Origin: Saccharothrix espanaensis DSM 44229
GTDB lineage: Bacteria; Actinomycetota; Actinomycetes; Mycobacteriales; Pseudonocardiaceae
DNA length: 64,000 nt
Assembly: GCF_000328705.1 (NCBI RefSeq)
Contig: NC_019673.1
Location: forward strand, 6,076,001 to 6,140,000
Reading direction: 5' to 3'
Made by a program: the position numbers and the translations under genes. Below the pieces are notes generated by a model, which searched no databases, was not told the origin of the DNA, and saw only the letters and a program-made list of their open reading frames with translations. Shown here piece by piece: positions 9,557-17,234 of the stretch. Position 1 is the first letter of the stretch; the number at the start of each line of letters is the position of its first letter.

Positions 9557-9877
9557 TCAGTCGATCAGGCCGGCCACGTTGGCGCGGTCCGCGCCGAGTT
9601 GAACGTAGGTGCGCGCCCACTGCTGGTCGGTTCCGGTGGGTGGCTGCCCGTCGCAGAAGGGTTTGCGGCCGTGTGCGGTGTAGTAGCGCAGGAGGGGAAG
9701 TGTTTCGTCGGTGCGGCGGAGAGTGTCGTCGGAGTAGCGCGGGCCGGGTGGTGTGGGCTGGTGTTTCAGGCAGGTGATGTCCGCTGCGCCCTCGGTGTCG
9801 AAGACCGGTCCGGGGTCCGGGGTGGAGCACGCGGTGAGCAGCACGGCCGTGCTCAGGACGAGTGCGGTGGTGCGCAT
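9557..9877 (-). CDS. Small lipoprotein
   Basis: 106 residues with a short lipoprotein signal (MRTTALVLSTAVLLTAC, lipobox Cys at residue 17). The mature part has a HGRKPFCDGQPPTGTDQQW stretch and ends ADRANVAGLID. It is the last gene of the minus-strand operon with the transporter, TPR and DUF4331 genes, 12 bases after the transporter. Two Cys and several His residues would allow metal binding in a periplasmic-side helper protein, but that is conjecture. I do not recognise the family. Confidence 0.7.
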   Translation of the reverse strand: MRTTALVLSTAVLLTACSTPDPGPVFDTEGAADITCLKHQPTPPGPRYSDDTLRRTDETLPLLRYYTAHGRKPFCDGQPPTGTDQQWARTYVQLGADRANVAGLID

Positions 9878-9889
9878 GAAGGGGTTCTC

Positions 9890-11263
9890 CTATCCGAGTG
9901 CGGCGCGCAGGGTCAGCCCGAGGCCGACGAGGAGGACGAGCGCGGCGGTCAGCGCTGGGAGTGCGGTGAAGCGGTCGCGGAGGCGTTCGACGGCGGCGAG
10001 CCGGTCGCGCAGGCGGACCAGGAGCAGGCCGACTGCGACGAGGGTGGCGGCCATGCCGATCCCGTAGGCGATCACGAGCAGCACGCCGAACCAGGTGCGG
10101 CCGAGGGCGACCGCACCGAGCAGGACGACCAGGGCGGACGGGCTGGGGACGAGTCCGCCCGCGATCCCCATGCCGACCAGACCCGAACGACCCACCCGAC
10201 GCCCGTGCCCATGTCCATGTCCGTGCCCGTGGCCGTGTCCGTGCCCGTGGCCGTGTCCCTGGACGACGAGTGCGGGATGTCCGGTGCGCAGGGCGGAGCG
10301 CAGCAGAACGGTCCCGATGGTGGCGACCAGGAGGCCGCTGAGGATGCCCAGGACCCGCAGGAGCGACTCGCCCGCCAGGGTGCTGGTGGCGCTGATCAGC
10401 AGGCCGATGACGAGCACACCGAGGGTGTGGGTGAGGGTGACGGTCGCCCCGACCGCCACCGCGTCCCGGGCGGTGCCCTCACGACCGGCGAGGTAGGCGG
10501 CGATCACCGTCTTGCCGTGTCCGGGCAGCGCCGCGTGCGACGCGCCCAGCAGCAGCGCCAGCAGCACGGCGAGCATCCCGACCAGCGGGGTGAGGTCCTG
10601 TTCGCCGACGATGTCGGTGAACGCGCGGGTCGCGGTGCCGAGCAGCGAGGTGCCGCCCGGTCCGGCGACCGCGCCCGACGCGGTGGACGTGCCGGGCTCG
10701 ACGCGCAGGCTGACCGACCGCACGTCGAGCGGGTCGGACAGCAGGTCGTCCGGGTAGGCGCGCAGGGTGTCGCTGGTGCTCGACGCCGGCACGGGGGGAT
10801 CGACCAGCGCTGTGCCGTCCCCGACGGCGGTCATCTCGTGCCAGCCGACCCGGTCGCCGCGGTACGCGTCGCGCACGTCGAGCACCGCCGTCCGGTCGAG
10901 GTCGGCGGGCGCGGTGAACGAGCAGGTCAGGCGGGTGGTGGTGAGTCCCGCTTCGCCGGCGGGCGACTCGACGGCCGCCGAACGGGCGGTCAGCGCGACC
11001 GCGCCGCCGTCCACCCGCAGCTCCACGCCCCGCCGCACGGCGTCGCACTCGCGGGAGGCGTAGGCAGGTTGCGCGGCGGGGCGTTCCTGGAGCGTCGGGA
11101 TCTCGGCGAGGTCGATCACCGACACCAGGTCGACGCGGTCCGGGTGCACGGTGATCGCGTGGTGGTGGTTGACGGTGAAGTTGCCCAACGGGTGCGCGGA
11201 GGCCGCGGCCGGGACCAAGGTCAGCCCCAGGCCAGCGAACAACAGCACCACGACGGCCCTCAT
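9890..11263 (-). CDS. NicO/RcnA-like metal transporter with extracytoplasmic domain
   Basis: 457 residues. A signal peptide is followed by HPLGNFTVNHHHAI, the usual start of the exported domain in these actinobacterial proteins (residues about 25-230). The membrane half starts with LLGASHAALPGHGKT, the HA-PGHGKT signature of the nickel/cobalt NicO-HupE superfamily, and has six or so membrane segments. A cytoplasmic loop between segments consists of about nine His-Gly repeats, a typical metal-binding linker of Ni/Co efflux proteins. The ATG overlaps the stop of the TPR gene. Export or uptake of Ni/Co is the family role; direction is not shown by sequence. Confidence 0.85.
   Translation of the reverse strand: MRAVVVLLFAGLGLTLVPAAASAHPLGNFTVNHHHAITVHPDRVDLVSVIDLAEIPTLQERPAAQPAYASRECDAVRRGVELRVDGGAVALTARSAAVESPAGEAGLTTTRLTCSFTAPADLDRTAVLDVRDAYRGDRVGWHEMTAVGDGTALVDPPVPASSTSDTLRAYPDDLLSDPLDVRSVSLRVEPGTSTASGAVAGPGGTSLLGTATRAFTDIVGEQDLTPLVGMLAVLLALLLGASHAALPGHGKTVIAAYLAGREGTARDAVAVGATVTLTHTLGVLVIGLLISATSTLAGESLLRVLGILSGLLVATIGTVLLRSALRTGHPALVVQGHGHGHGHGHGHGHGHGHGRRVGRSGLVGMGIAGGLVPSPSALVVLLGAVALGRTWFGVLLVIAYGIGMAATLVAVGLLLVRLRDRLAAVERLRDRFTALPALTAALVLLVGLGLTLRAALG
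10202..10259 (-). repeat. In-frame repeat encoding a His-Gly tract
   Basis: Tandem six-base units (variants of CCCGTG, TCCATG, GGCCGTG on the plus strand) encode an alternating Gly-His run in the transporter loop. Such tracts bind Ni, Co or Zn and often vary in length between strains by slippage. Confidence 0.8.
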
Positions 11264-12549
11264 CGCAGGCCCGCCAACGCGGTCCGGGCGGCGGGGGCGT
11301 CGACCGGCGAGAAGTGCGGGTTGGTCGTCAACGCCAGATCGAGGGCCACCACGGCCTCGTCAGGACGGCCCAGGGCGGCGAGGATTATCCCCCGGTGGTA
11401 GGCGAACGTGGCGTTGCGCCACCCGGTGCGCGCGGCGAGGTCCGCGTACTCGACCGCCTCGGCGTCGCGTCCGTCCAGGTGCAGCGCCCAGGCGAGGGCG
11501 TCGGCGACCAGCGGGTGCGTGCGTCGGCTCCACTCCTGCCGTGCGGCGGCCACCGCGGTCGCCGGGTCGCCGCGGTCGGCGGCGGCGACGGACCGGCTCA
11601 GGTCGTCGGTGCTGCCGGCGCTCGCGAGCAGCCGCTCCTGCGTGGCCAGCACCTCGAACTGACGTGACGCGTCCGCGGTCCGGCCGGCGGCCCGCAGGAG
11701 GTTCGCGTACTCGTGGATGTACTGCGGCGACGGGACCCGCGCGACGATGTCGGCGTACCCGGCCAGTGCCTCGTCCAACGAACCACGCGCGGCGGCGACC
11801 TTGGCGTGCCCCTGCACCAGCGGCACGTCGTGCGGGTCGACGAGCAGGCCCCGGTCGTACTGGTCGGTGGCCTCGGCCAGGTCGCCGTTGTCGAACGCGA
11901 GCTCTCCCAGGTGGTAGCGGATGAACAGCACCTCGGCGGGCGTCGACGCGGCGTCCAGCGCGCGGAGGAGGGCCGCTCGCGCGGAGCCGACGTCGCCGCG
12001 TTGTTCGAAGTCGTAGGCGGCGCGGGTGAACGCCGGGACACCGGGTTCCAGGTCCACCATGCGCTGCGTCGCGGCGCGGGCGGCGTCGGCCTCGCCGAGT
12101 TGGGTCAGGGCGTCGGCGAGGACGCCGTAGACCTCGGCGGTGTCGGGCAACGCGAGGCGCGCCTGCTCGGCGTGGTCGCGGGCGGCGGCGAAGTCGTGGC
12201 GTGCGTTGGCCAGCGCGCCGAGACCGATGTGGGCGGCTCCGTTGCGCTCGGGTCGGTAGCGCAGCGACGTGTCCAGCGCACCCTGCGCTTTGGCGTAGTA
12301 GGCGGGATCCCCCGTCACTCGCGCCTGCTCCACGTAGGCCGCGCCGAGTTGCGCCCAGGTGCCGGCGTCCTCCGGCACGCGACGCAGCCGCTCCTGCGCC
12401 GCGGACACACCGCGCTGCACCCCGCTGTGCGCCACGGGTGCGGCCGGCAGCACAGGCGGGTCGTCGCGGCGCGACGCCGTCACCGTCGTCACCAGCAGCA
12501 CCACACCCGAAGCGATCACCAGCAAAGCCACAATCCTGCGCCTGGTCAT
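11260..12549 (-). CDS. Membrane-anchored TPR protein
   Basis: 429 residues. The ATG at 12549 (MTRRRIVALLVIASGVVLLVTT) is preceded by TTGGAG, so an N-terminal anchor is followed by a periplasmic-side domain. The rest is a chain of tetratricopeptide helical pairs (GAAHIGLGALANARHDFAAARDHAEQA, AEVYGVLADALTQLGEADAA and similar) from residue about 60 to the end, ending with a WA-LHLDGRDAEAVEYADLA repeat. TPR proteins scaffold complexes. The four-base overlap with the transporter and the short gap to the DUF4331 gene mark one operon. Confidence 0.85.
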   Translation of the reverse strand: MTRRRIVALLVIASGVVLLVTTVTASRRDDPPVLPAAPVAHSGVQRGVSAAQERLRRVPEDAGTWAQLGAAYVEQARVTGDPAYYAKAQGALDTSLRYRPERNGAAHIGLGALANARHDFAAARDHAEQARLALPDTAEVYGVLADALTQLGEADAARAATQRMVDLEPGVPAFTRAAYDFEQRGDVGSARAALLRALDAASTPAEVLFIRYHLGELAFDNGDLAEATDQYDRGLLVDPHDVPLVQGHAKVAAARGSLDEALAGYADIVARVPSPQYIHEYANLLRAAGRTADASRQFEVLATQERLLASAGSTDDLSRSVAAADRGDPATAVAAARQEWSRRTHPLVADALAWALHLDGRDAEAVEYADLAARTGWRNATFAYHRGIILAALGRPDEAVVALDLALTTNPHFSPVDAPAARTALAGLR

Positions 12550-12611
12550 GACACTCCAAAAGAGAGGGTGCGGCAGGTGCGTCCCGGAAGACGCTCCTGC
12601 CGCCCGTGGTG

Positions 12612-14201
12612 CTAGGACATCGCCGGAACAGTCCACTGTGGACGCTTGCGCAGCAGCCAGGCGCCGGCACCGATCAGCAGTGCGGCCAGCGCCGCGTTGA
12701 GCACGAGCCCGGCAGGGAGACCGGTACCGCCGCCGCCACCGCCACCAGAGGGCGCAACGGCTCCGCCGGCCCCGGAGTTGACCGCCGTGTTGTTCGGCAG
12801 TGCCACGTACGGGAACGTCGCGCCGAACGCCTTGTCGTTCGCGTTCACCTTGTCCCCCGCCGCCAGCGCGGGCACGATGCCGGTGACCGCCGCGCCCTCC
12901 AACGCCTGCACCCCGATGTCCACGACGTCGTCGGCCAGGCGTCGTCCGTTCGGGTAGCCCTGGAGATCGTTGGCGAGCACGCCCAACCGGTTCGGCGACG
13001 CGGTGGGCGGCACGGACACGTTGAGCCGCAACTGCTCGGACGGCGTGAACCGCTTGGGGTTGACGTCGGCGTTGTTCAGCTGCGAGTTGAGGTCGGCCTT
13101 GATCGGCCCGCCCAGCTTGGTGGTGATGCCGGTCAGGAAGATCTCGACCAGGTCGTCGCGCGGCGTCGCGGGCGCGGGGATGCCGTAGATCGCCTGGATC
13201 AGCTTGGGCACCTCCGGATCGGTCACCCGGTTCACCAGTTCGGGGATCTTCCCGTCACGGTCGGGCGTCAACCCGTTGAACTTGTCCTTCAACGCCGCCG
13301 GCACCACGACCTCGTTCACCAGCGGGTTGCCCAGCCGCGACACCTGCACGTGAGGTCCGAACGCCCGGGAGTCGCCCGGACTGAGCGCCATCGACTGCCG
13401 CTCGGTGTCGCTCCACACCCCGATGACGGGGTTGCGCGACGCGTCGCCCTTGAGCGCCAACTGGGACTTGGGCACCTGCAACGCGATGGTGTTGACGTTG
13501 AACCCGGCCAGCGTGTCCTGCCCGACCTCCGACAGGTTGCCGCCGTAGAGCAGGTCGAACACCCGCAGGTCGAGGAAGAACGCGTCGTCGGCCTGACCCA
13601 CGTAACTCTTGCCGCCGCCCGGAACGTCCGTCACCGCCTGCGCGCGCAACGCGCCGTAGTCCGGCATGGACGCCGGGCCGGTGTTGGACGGCGCCACCTT
13701 CCCGGAGCGGATCAGCTTGCGGTCGCGGCCGTCGGCGTCCCAGAGCTCCAGCGTGTAGGTCTGCCGGAACAGCAGGTTCTCGTCGTCCAACGACGTGACC
13801 GGGCCGTTGTTGTAGAGGAAGGTCGACTTGCCGCGCCGGTCGTCGGTGCGGAACGTCCACCGGTAGGTGAGGTCGGCGCGCGCGTCGCCGTCGTTGTCGA
13901 TGTTGATGTCGTAGTGGGCGTCGGTCGCCCACGGGTAGAAGTTGGGACCGCCGTTGGGTTCCTGGAACGGCGACCAGTTCGCCACCAACGTCACCGTGTC
14001 GGGCTTGTCGGGGCTGACGAACGCGTAGACGTCCGTGTTGTCCACCGCCGGATCACCGGCGATCAACGGCGCTTCCCGGTGGCTCGACGCTCCGGCCGGA
14101 CCAGACCCGCCGATCAGACCGGCGGCGAGCACCGTGCTCCCGACCGCGATCAGACTTGCCGCCACACGTCGTCGACGACGCGTGGGTGGGGGTGCTGACA
14201 T
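12612..14201 (-). CDS. Exported DUF4331 protein with C-terminal membrane anchor
   Basis: 529 residues. The ATG at 14201 is preceded by GGGATGGAG. A twin-Arg-like basic start (TRRRRRVAAS) and signal peptide lead to ASSHREAPLIAGDPAVDNTDVYAF, the hallmark opening of DUF4331. The domain fills residues about 35-470 (NIDNDGDARADLTYRW, GVWSDTERQ). A glycine-rich linker and a terminal hydrophobic segment followed by RKRP suggest it is held at the cell surface. The function of DUF4331 is unknown. Co-transcription with a TPR protein and a NicO-like metal transporter is its only contextual clue. Confidence 0.88.
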   Translation of the reverse strand: MSAPPPTRRRRRVAASLIAVGSTVLAAGLIGGSGPAGASSHREAPLIAGDPAVDNTDVYAFVSPDKPDTVTLVANWSPFQEPNGGPNFYPWATDAHYDINIDNDGDARADLTYRWTFRTDDRRGKSTFLYNNGPVTSLDDENLLFRQTYTLELWDADGRDRKLIRSGKVAPSNTGPASMPDYGALRAQAVTDVPGGGKSYVGQADDAFFLDLRVFDLLYGGNLSEVGQDTLAGFNVNTIALQVPKSQLALKGDASRNPVIGVWSDTERQSMALSPGDSRAFGPHVQVSRLGNPLVNEVVVPAALKDKFNGLTPDRDGKIPELVNRVTDPEVPKLIQAIYGIPAPATPRDDLVEIFLTGITTKLGGPIKADLNSQLNNADVNPKRFTPSEQLRLNVSVPPTASPNRLGVLANDLQGYPNGRRLADDVVDIGVQALEGAAVTGIVPALAAGDKVNANDKAFGATFPYVALPNNTAVNSGAGGAVAPSGGGGGGGTGLPAGLVLNAALAALLIGAGAWLLRKRPQWTVPAMS

Positions 14202-14825
14202 GCTCCATCCCTTCGGATCGACACCCGTCCGAGGCGCAACCCGCCGCACGGACAGGACACTCCCGGTTCGGACGGGCCCGAAACGCGGTTCACCAGTTCA
14301 CCCGATCGCCCTCTTGCACATTCACGGCAGCAGCGCGGCTCGACCCGTCATCCGATGTTTCGTCGGCACCTGCCCTCGGTGGCGAATGGACTTCGTTCGC
14401 TCTGTTCCCATTCCGCTGACGAGGTGTCGCTGACGCAGGCCATCGAGGAGGTGGTCGCGACCACCAAGCGGCCGCGAGCCGTCGACAACGAGGAACTTCA
14501 CGCCGCGCTCGACAAGACCCGCCAGGCGCATCAGGACGCGCCCGCTTGCAGGTGGCCCTTTCGCCATGCCAGCCAAAGGGTCGTGCCGGGACCCGCCCCG
14601 GCCGTCGCCGCTGACTACAGCACACCCGCGAAACTCGACGACCTCCTGCACGGCGGAGGCGTCGATCGGACCGCTGACCGCTCGCTGACAGCTGGGGCGC
14701 TGACGCCGTTCGGGCGCTTAACACCCTCGATCCGCAGGTCCTAGCCTGTGGGTCAGGGGTTTTCGACACACAGGGGGTATTGCGATGGAATTCGTCGGGT
14801 CCGGATCACCGCAGGAGGTCTCGCG
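14202..14825. other. Intergenic region without a supported gene
   Basis: About 620 bases between divergent genes. Open frames exist on both strands at 14320-14745 but lack ribosome binding sites, family motifs or clear codon bias. It should hold the promoters of the DUF4331 operon and of the secreted protein at 14826. Confidence 0.5.
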
Positions 14826-15239
14826 GTGAAGGCATTGGTGACGACAGCCGCGCTGTTGGCTGCCCTGGTCGCGCCGGCGGTGGTGGCGGCCCCGGTCGCC
14901 ACGGCGGCCCCGACCGGGTTCGGCGTGGCCGGTTCGCCCGGTCCGAACTGCGACGCCGGGCTGTGCGCCGAGTTCCGGCGTTCGACGGCGAGCGGGTCGC
15001 CCCGCACCTGGGGGTACGGCTCGTTCACCGGGTCCGGCAGTCGGTCGGTCGAGCTGAAGGTGACGCTCTACACGTACTGGAAGCCGCAGTACGTGGCGAT
15101 CGCCACGGCCACGACCACGGGCAACGGGTTCCGCGAGGTGAGCACCCGCGAGACGACCACCGACTCCCTCATCATGCTCACGTGCGCCCGCATCACGTAC
15201 CAGGACAACCAGGAGACCCGTCAGATCTGCGACAACTGA
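14826..15239 (+). CDS. Small secreted protein, unknown function
   Basis: 137 residues from a GTG at 14826 with AGGAGG 8 bases upstream. A signal peptide (VKALVTTAALLAALVAPAVVAA) is probably cleaved after ATA near residue 28. The mature part has four Cys (NCDAGLC, MLTC, QICDN) that could form two disulphides, and beta-strand-rich sequence (SVELKVTLYTYWKPQYVAIATATTT). I do not recognise the family. Confidence 0.75.
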   Translation: MKALVTTAALLAALVAPAVVAAPVATAAPTGFGVAGSPGPNCDAGLCAEFRRSTASGSPRTWGYGSFTGSGSRSVELKVTLYTYWKPQYVAIATATTTGNGFREVSTRETTTDSLIMLTCARITYQDNQETRQICDN

Positions 15240-15284
15240 GTCCCATCGGGCGCCCGTCAGGACCAGGGTTACGCTCGACCATGC

Positions 15285-15770
15285 AGGTGGTGTGCGGTGG
15301 TGGGTGAGGGATCGCCGGTCCTTGAGGTGGGCGATGCCGTGTTCGACGCGGATACGGTGTGAAGAGTGGGCTTTGCGTTGTGCGGCAAGGATTTTCTCGT
15401 ACCAGGGTGGTGGGTCCTTCCGGAACCTGCGGCGGTGTCACCACGCGCCGCAGGTTCCGGCACCGAGGCCCTGGCATCCGGCGTCGGCGAGGATCTGCGC
15501 ATCGTGCGCGTCGTGGAGCAGGCCGATCAGGCCCCGCGTCGCGGGCCTGGGTGATGTCGGCGACCGAACCTGGCACGGTCGCGCCGTAGTACAACACCCG
15601 GTCCGCGAGGTCGGCGGGCACCATGGTCTTGACGGCGTTCTGCCTGGACTCCCCGGAGAAGAACCGGTGCCGGTCGACACGAAGCCGCGCGGCGAGTACG
15701 TCGAGGGTGAGTCCCTGACGGACATGCACCGGTGTGACAACAGGCGATCCACGAACACCAGCGTGTACTT
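15285..15770 (-). pseudogene. Degraded IS5-type DDE transposase remnant
   Basis: Reading leftward, three frames together give a recognisable transposase: DRLLSH..MHVRQGLTLDVLAARL, then FFSGESRQNAVKTMV, GSVADITQARDAG, LIGLLHDAHDAQILADAGCQGLG, RRRFRKDPPPWYEK, and QRKAHSSHRIRVEHGIAHLK. These blocks follow the order of the IS5-group (DDE_Tnp_4-like) enzymes. The recognition-domain segment between VDR and HRFFSG is missing, there are at least two frameshifts, and the end is cut after KDRRSLTHHR. It cannot be active. No terminal inverted repeats were found. Confidence 0.8.
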
Positions 15771-16148
15771 CGCGCCTGCACCCGGAGCGGAGCCGTGGAG
15801 CTTGAGCGTGGTTTCCTCGATACGGCTGAAGCGCCCGTCGGGCGCGAACTCGCCGAAAACGTAGACCTCCGTGCGTACGGTCGATCCGTCCGTCTTGGTG
15901 ACCTCGACGGTGTGGCGATCGGCGTAGTGGGCACCGTCGTACAGCTCGTCATGAACCTCGACAGACCCTGCGGTCACGATCGTGCGCAGGTGGGCGATGT
16001 GCTCGACAAACCCCTGGCGGTCAGCCCACTCACCGTCGGTACGTTGGCGGTAGTCGGGGGTGAAGTGCCGGTCGATGGCCTTATACAGGTCGAGATCGGG
16101 GGTGAACAACAGGTCTGTGAGGACAGCACGAATACCGGTCCGATTCAT
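15438..16148 (-). CDS. NTF2/SnoaL-like protein with a chimeric C-terminus
   Basis: The ATG at 16148 has AAGGAT upstream. The first about 120 residues are a nuclear-transport-factor-2-like domain (DLYKAIDRHFTPDYRQRTDGEWADRQGFVEHIAHLR, HYADRHTVEVTKTDGS, GRFSRIEETTLKL), a fold used by polyketide cyclases and small-molecule isomerases. After about LKLHGS the frame runs into the transposase remnant and continues to 15438, so the last 110 residues are junk or a remnant-derived tail. The gene was probably clipped by the insertion. It is divergent from a beheaded MarR gene, a common NTF2/MarR pairing. Confidence 0.6.
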   Translation of the reverse strand: MNRTGIRAVLTDLLFTPDLDLYKAIDRHFTPDYRQRTDGEWADRQGFVEHIAHLRTIVTAGSVEVHDELYDGAHYADRHTVEVTKTDGSTVRTEVYVFGEFAPDGRFSRIEETTLKLHGSAPGAGAKYTLVFVDRLLSHRCMSVRDSPSTYSPRGFVSTGTGSSPGSPGRTPSRPWCPPTSRTGCCTTARPCQVRSPTSPRPATRGLIGLLHDAHDAQILADAGCQGLGAGTCGAW

Positions 16149-16177
16149 GGAGATCCTTTCGCCACAGCCGCATATGC

Positions 16178-16405
16178 GTGCGCCACGCACGCACTACGAG
16201 GAAGCTGGTCCGCCGTGAACCCGACCCCTTCGACCGGCGGGCGACCCTGCTAATCCTCACCGAGCACGGTGAACACGTGGTGGACGAGCTACGCCGCCGG
16301 CTGGCCGCCCACATCACCGCAAGCCTCACCGCCTGGCCGCCAGGCGAAGCCCAAACGTTCGCCCGGGGCCTGCGCCGGTTCATCACCGAAGGCCCCTTTG
16401 CCTGA
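16178..16405 (+). pseudogene. MarR-family regulator, C-terminal fragment
   Basis: 75 codons encode LVRREPDPFDRRATLLILTEHGEHVVDELRRRL, the wing and C-terminal helix of a MarR protein. The N-terminal helix and HTH are absent, and the start falls inside the promoter gap of the NTF2-like gene. The complete gene would be about 140-150 codons. It is most likely a dead fragment left by a deletion. Confidence 0.7.
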
Positions 16406-16595
16406 GCCGTCGAGCAGCCCTCGACGGCTCCGAACGAGACCGGCTGTGCCGATTGCCGACACCCCGATCCTCATCGCCGCACCTGGGTGCAGCAGAACCC
16501 CGCACTTCGTCCACAGCATCGCTGAATCCGGGCAGCGGGGAGGCGATCTCGACGGTCACCTCTCCCGCCGCCTCACGGAGTCCGGCTCCCGACCG

Positions 16596-16871
16596 TCAGA
16601 CCTCCGGGTCGAGGAACCTCGCGTGCACGGGCTCGAATGGTGAGTTCCAACTCGCCAGGGCGGCCCGGATGGTGGCCTCGGGGTCGGTGCAGAAGTCCGG
16701 CGGGGCTTCGTCACAGCCGGGCACGTCGCCGACCCAGAACTCGGCCGAGACCCCGCTGACGAACAGTTCGCCGGACCTCAACAGGTCCAGTTGGAACGTC
16801 CAGCCGCAGTCCGACACCGATGGGGCTCGACTCCATGCTCGGCCAGGCCGTCCACCCGCGACGCGTTTCAC
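16596..16871 (-). CDS. Hypothetical protein, probably truncated at the N-terminus
   Basis: Up to 91 codons ending SVSDCGWTFQLDLL..ELFVSGVSAEFWVGDVPGCDEAPPDF..EPVHARFLDPEV. The second half looks like genuine protein, with acidic and aromatic balance and three Cys. The first 15-20 residues (RPGRAWSRAP) do not, and no ribosome binding site is visible. I do not recognise a family. It lies in a stretch of decayed genes and may be a remnant. Confidence 0.4.
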   Translation of the reverse strand: MKRVAGGRPGRAWSRAPSVSDCGWTFQLDLLRSGELFVSGVSAEFWVGDVPGCDEAPPDFCTDPEATIRAALASWNSPFEPVHARFLDPEV

Positions 16872-17234
16872 CCCGCCAGGACACCCTCGAACTACTGCTG
16901 GCCCACGACGTCACCGTGTTGATCAAGAACTACCTGCTGCGCGGCGGCGAGGTCTGGGGTCATGGCGAGATCTGGTCAGACCCGACTCGTACGATCCTCT
17001 GTCCGGTCTGCGCCGGGAACGGGACGTTGTCGGGGAACGCCGCCGGATCGCCACCGTGTACGCGGAGTCCCTGGGCTGACGACGAAACGGCCTGCTTCGA
17101 CCCTCGGCCGGGCGGCTGGTTCTCGTGCGTACGTCCGTCCGGGCGGTCGGTGCGTCGAAGCCGGGGGACGGTGGTCGGTCGTGCGGTAGACCGGGTTGGT
17201 CGAGGAACTGCCAGGCTGCTTCGGGAGGGTGGGG
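16872..17234. other. Intergenic stretch with possible gene remnants
   Basis: Plus-strand peptides such as DTLELLLAHDVTVLIKNYLL and YDPLSGLRRERDVVGERRR look coding-like but lie in different frames, suggesting a decayed gene before the STAND NTPase. No intact gene is supported. GGGAGG at about 17223 serves the next gene. Confidence 0.35.

Noticed and set aside
10202..10259. Tandem short repeats considered as a CRISPR or regulatory repeat
   Set aside because: They lie in frame within the transporter gene and encode its His-Gly loop. There are no spacers. No CRISPR array was seen in the window.
14322..14744. Opposed frames of 109 and 129 codons between the DUF4331 operon and the small secreted protein
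   Set aside because: Neither has a start signal, hydrophobic signal or motif, and each is a shadow of the other. There is not enough evidence for a gene.
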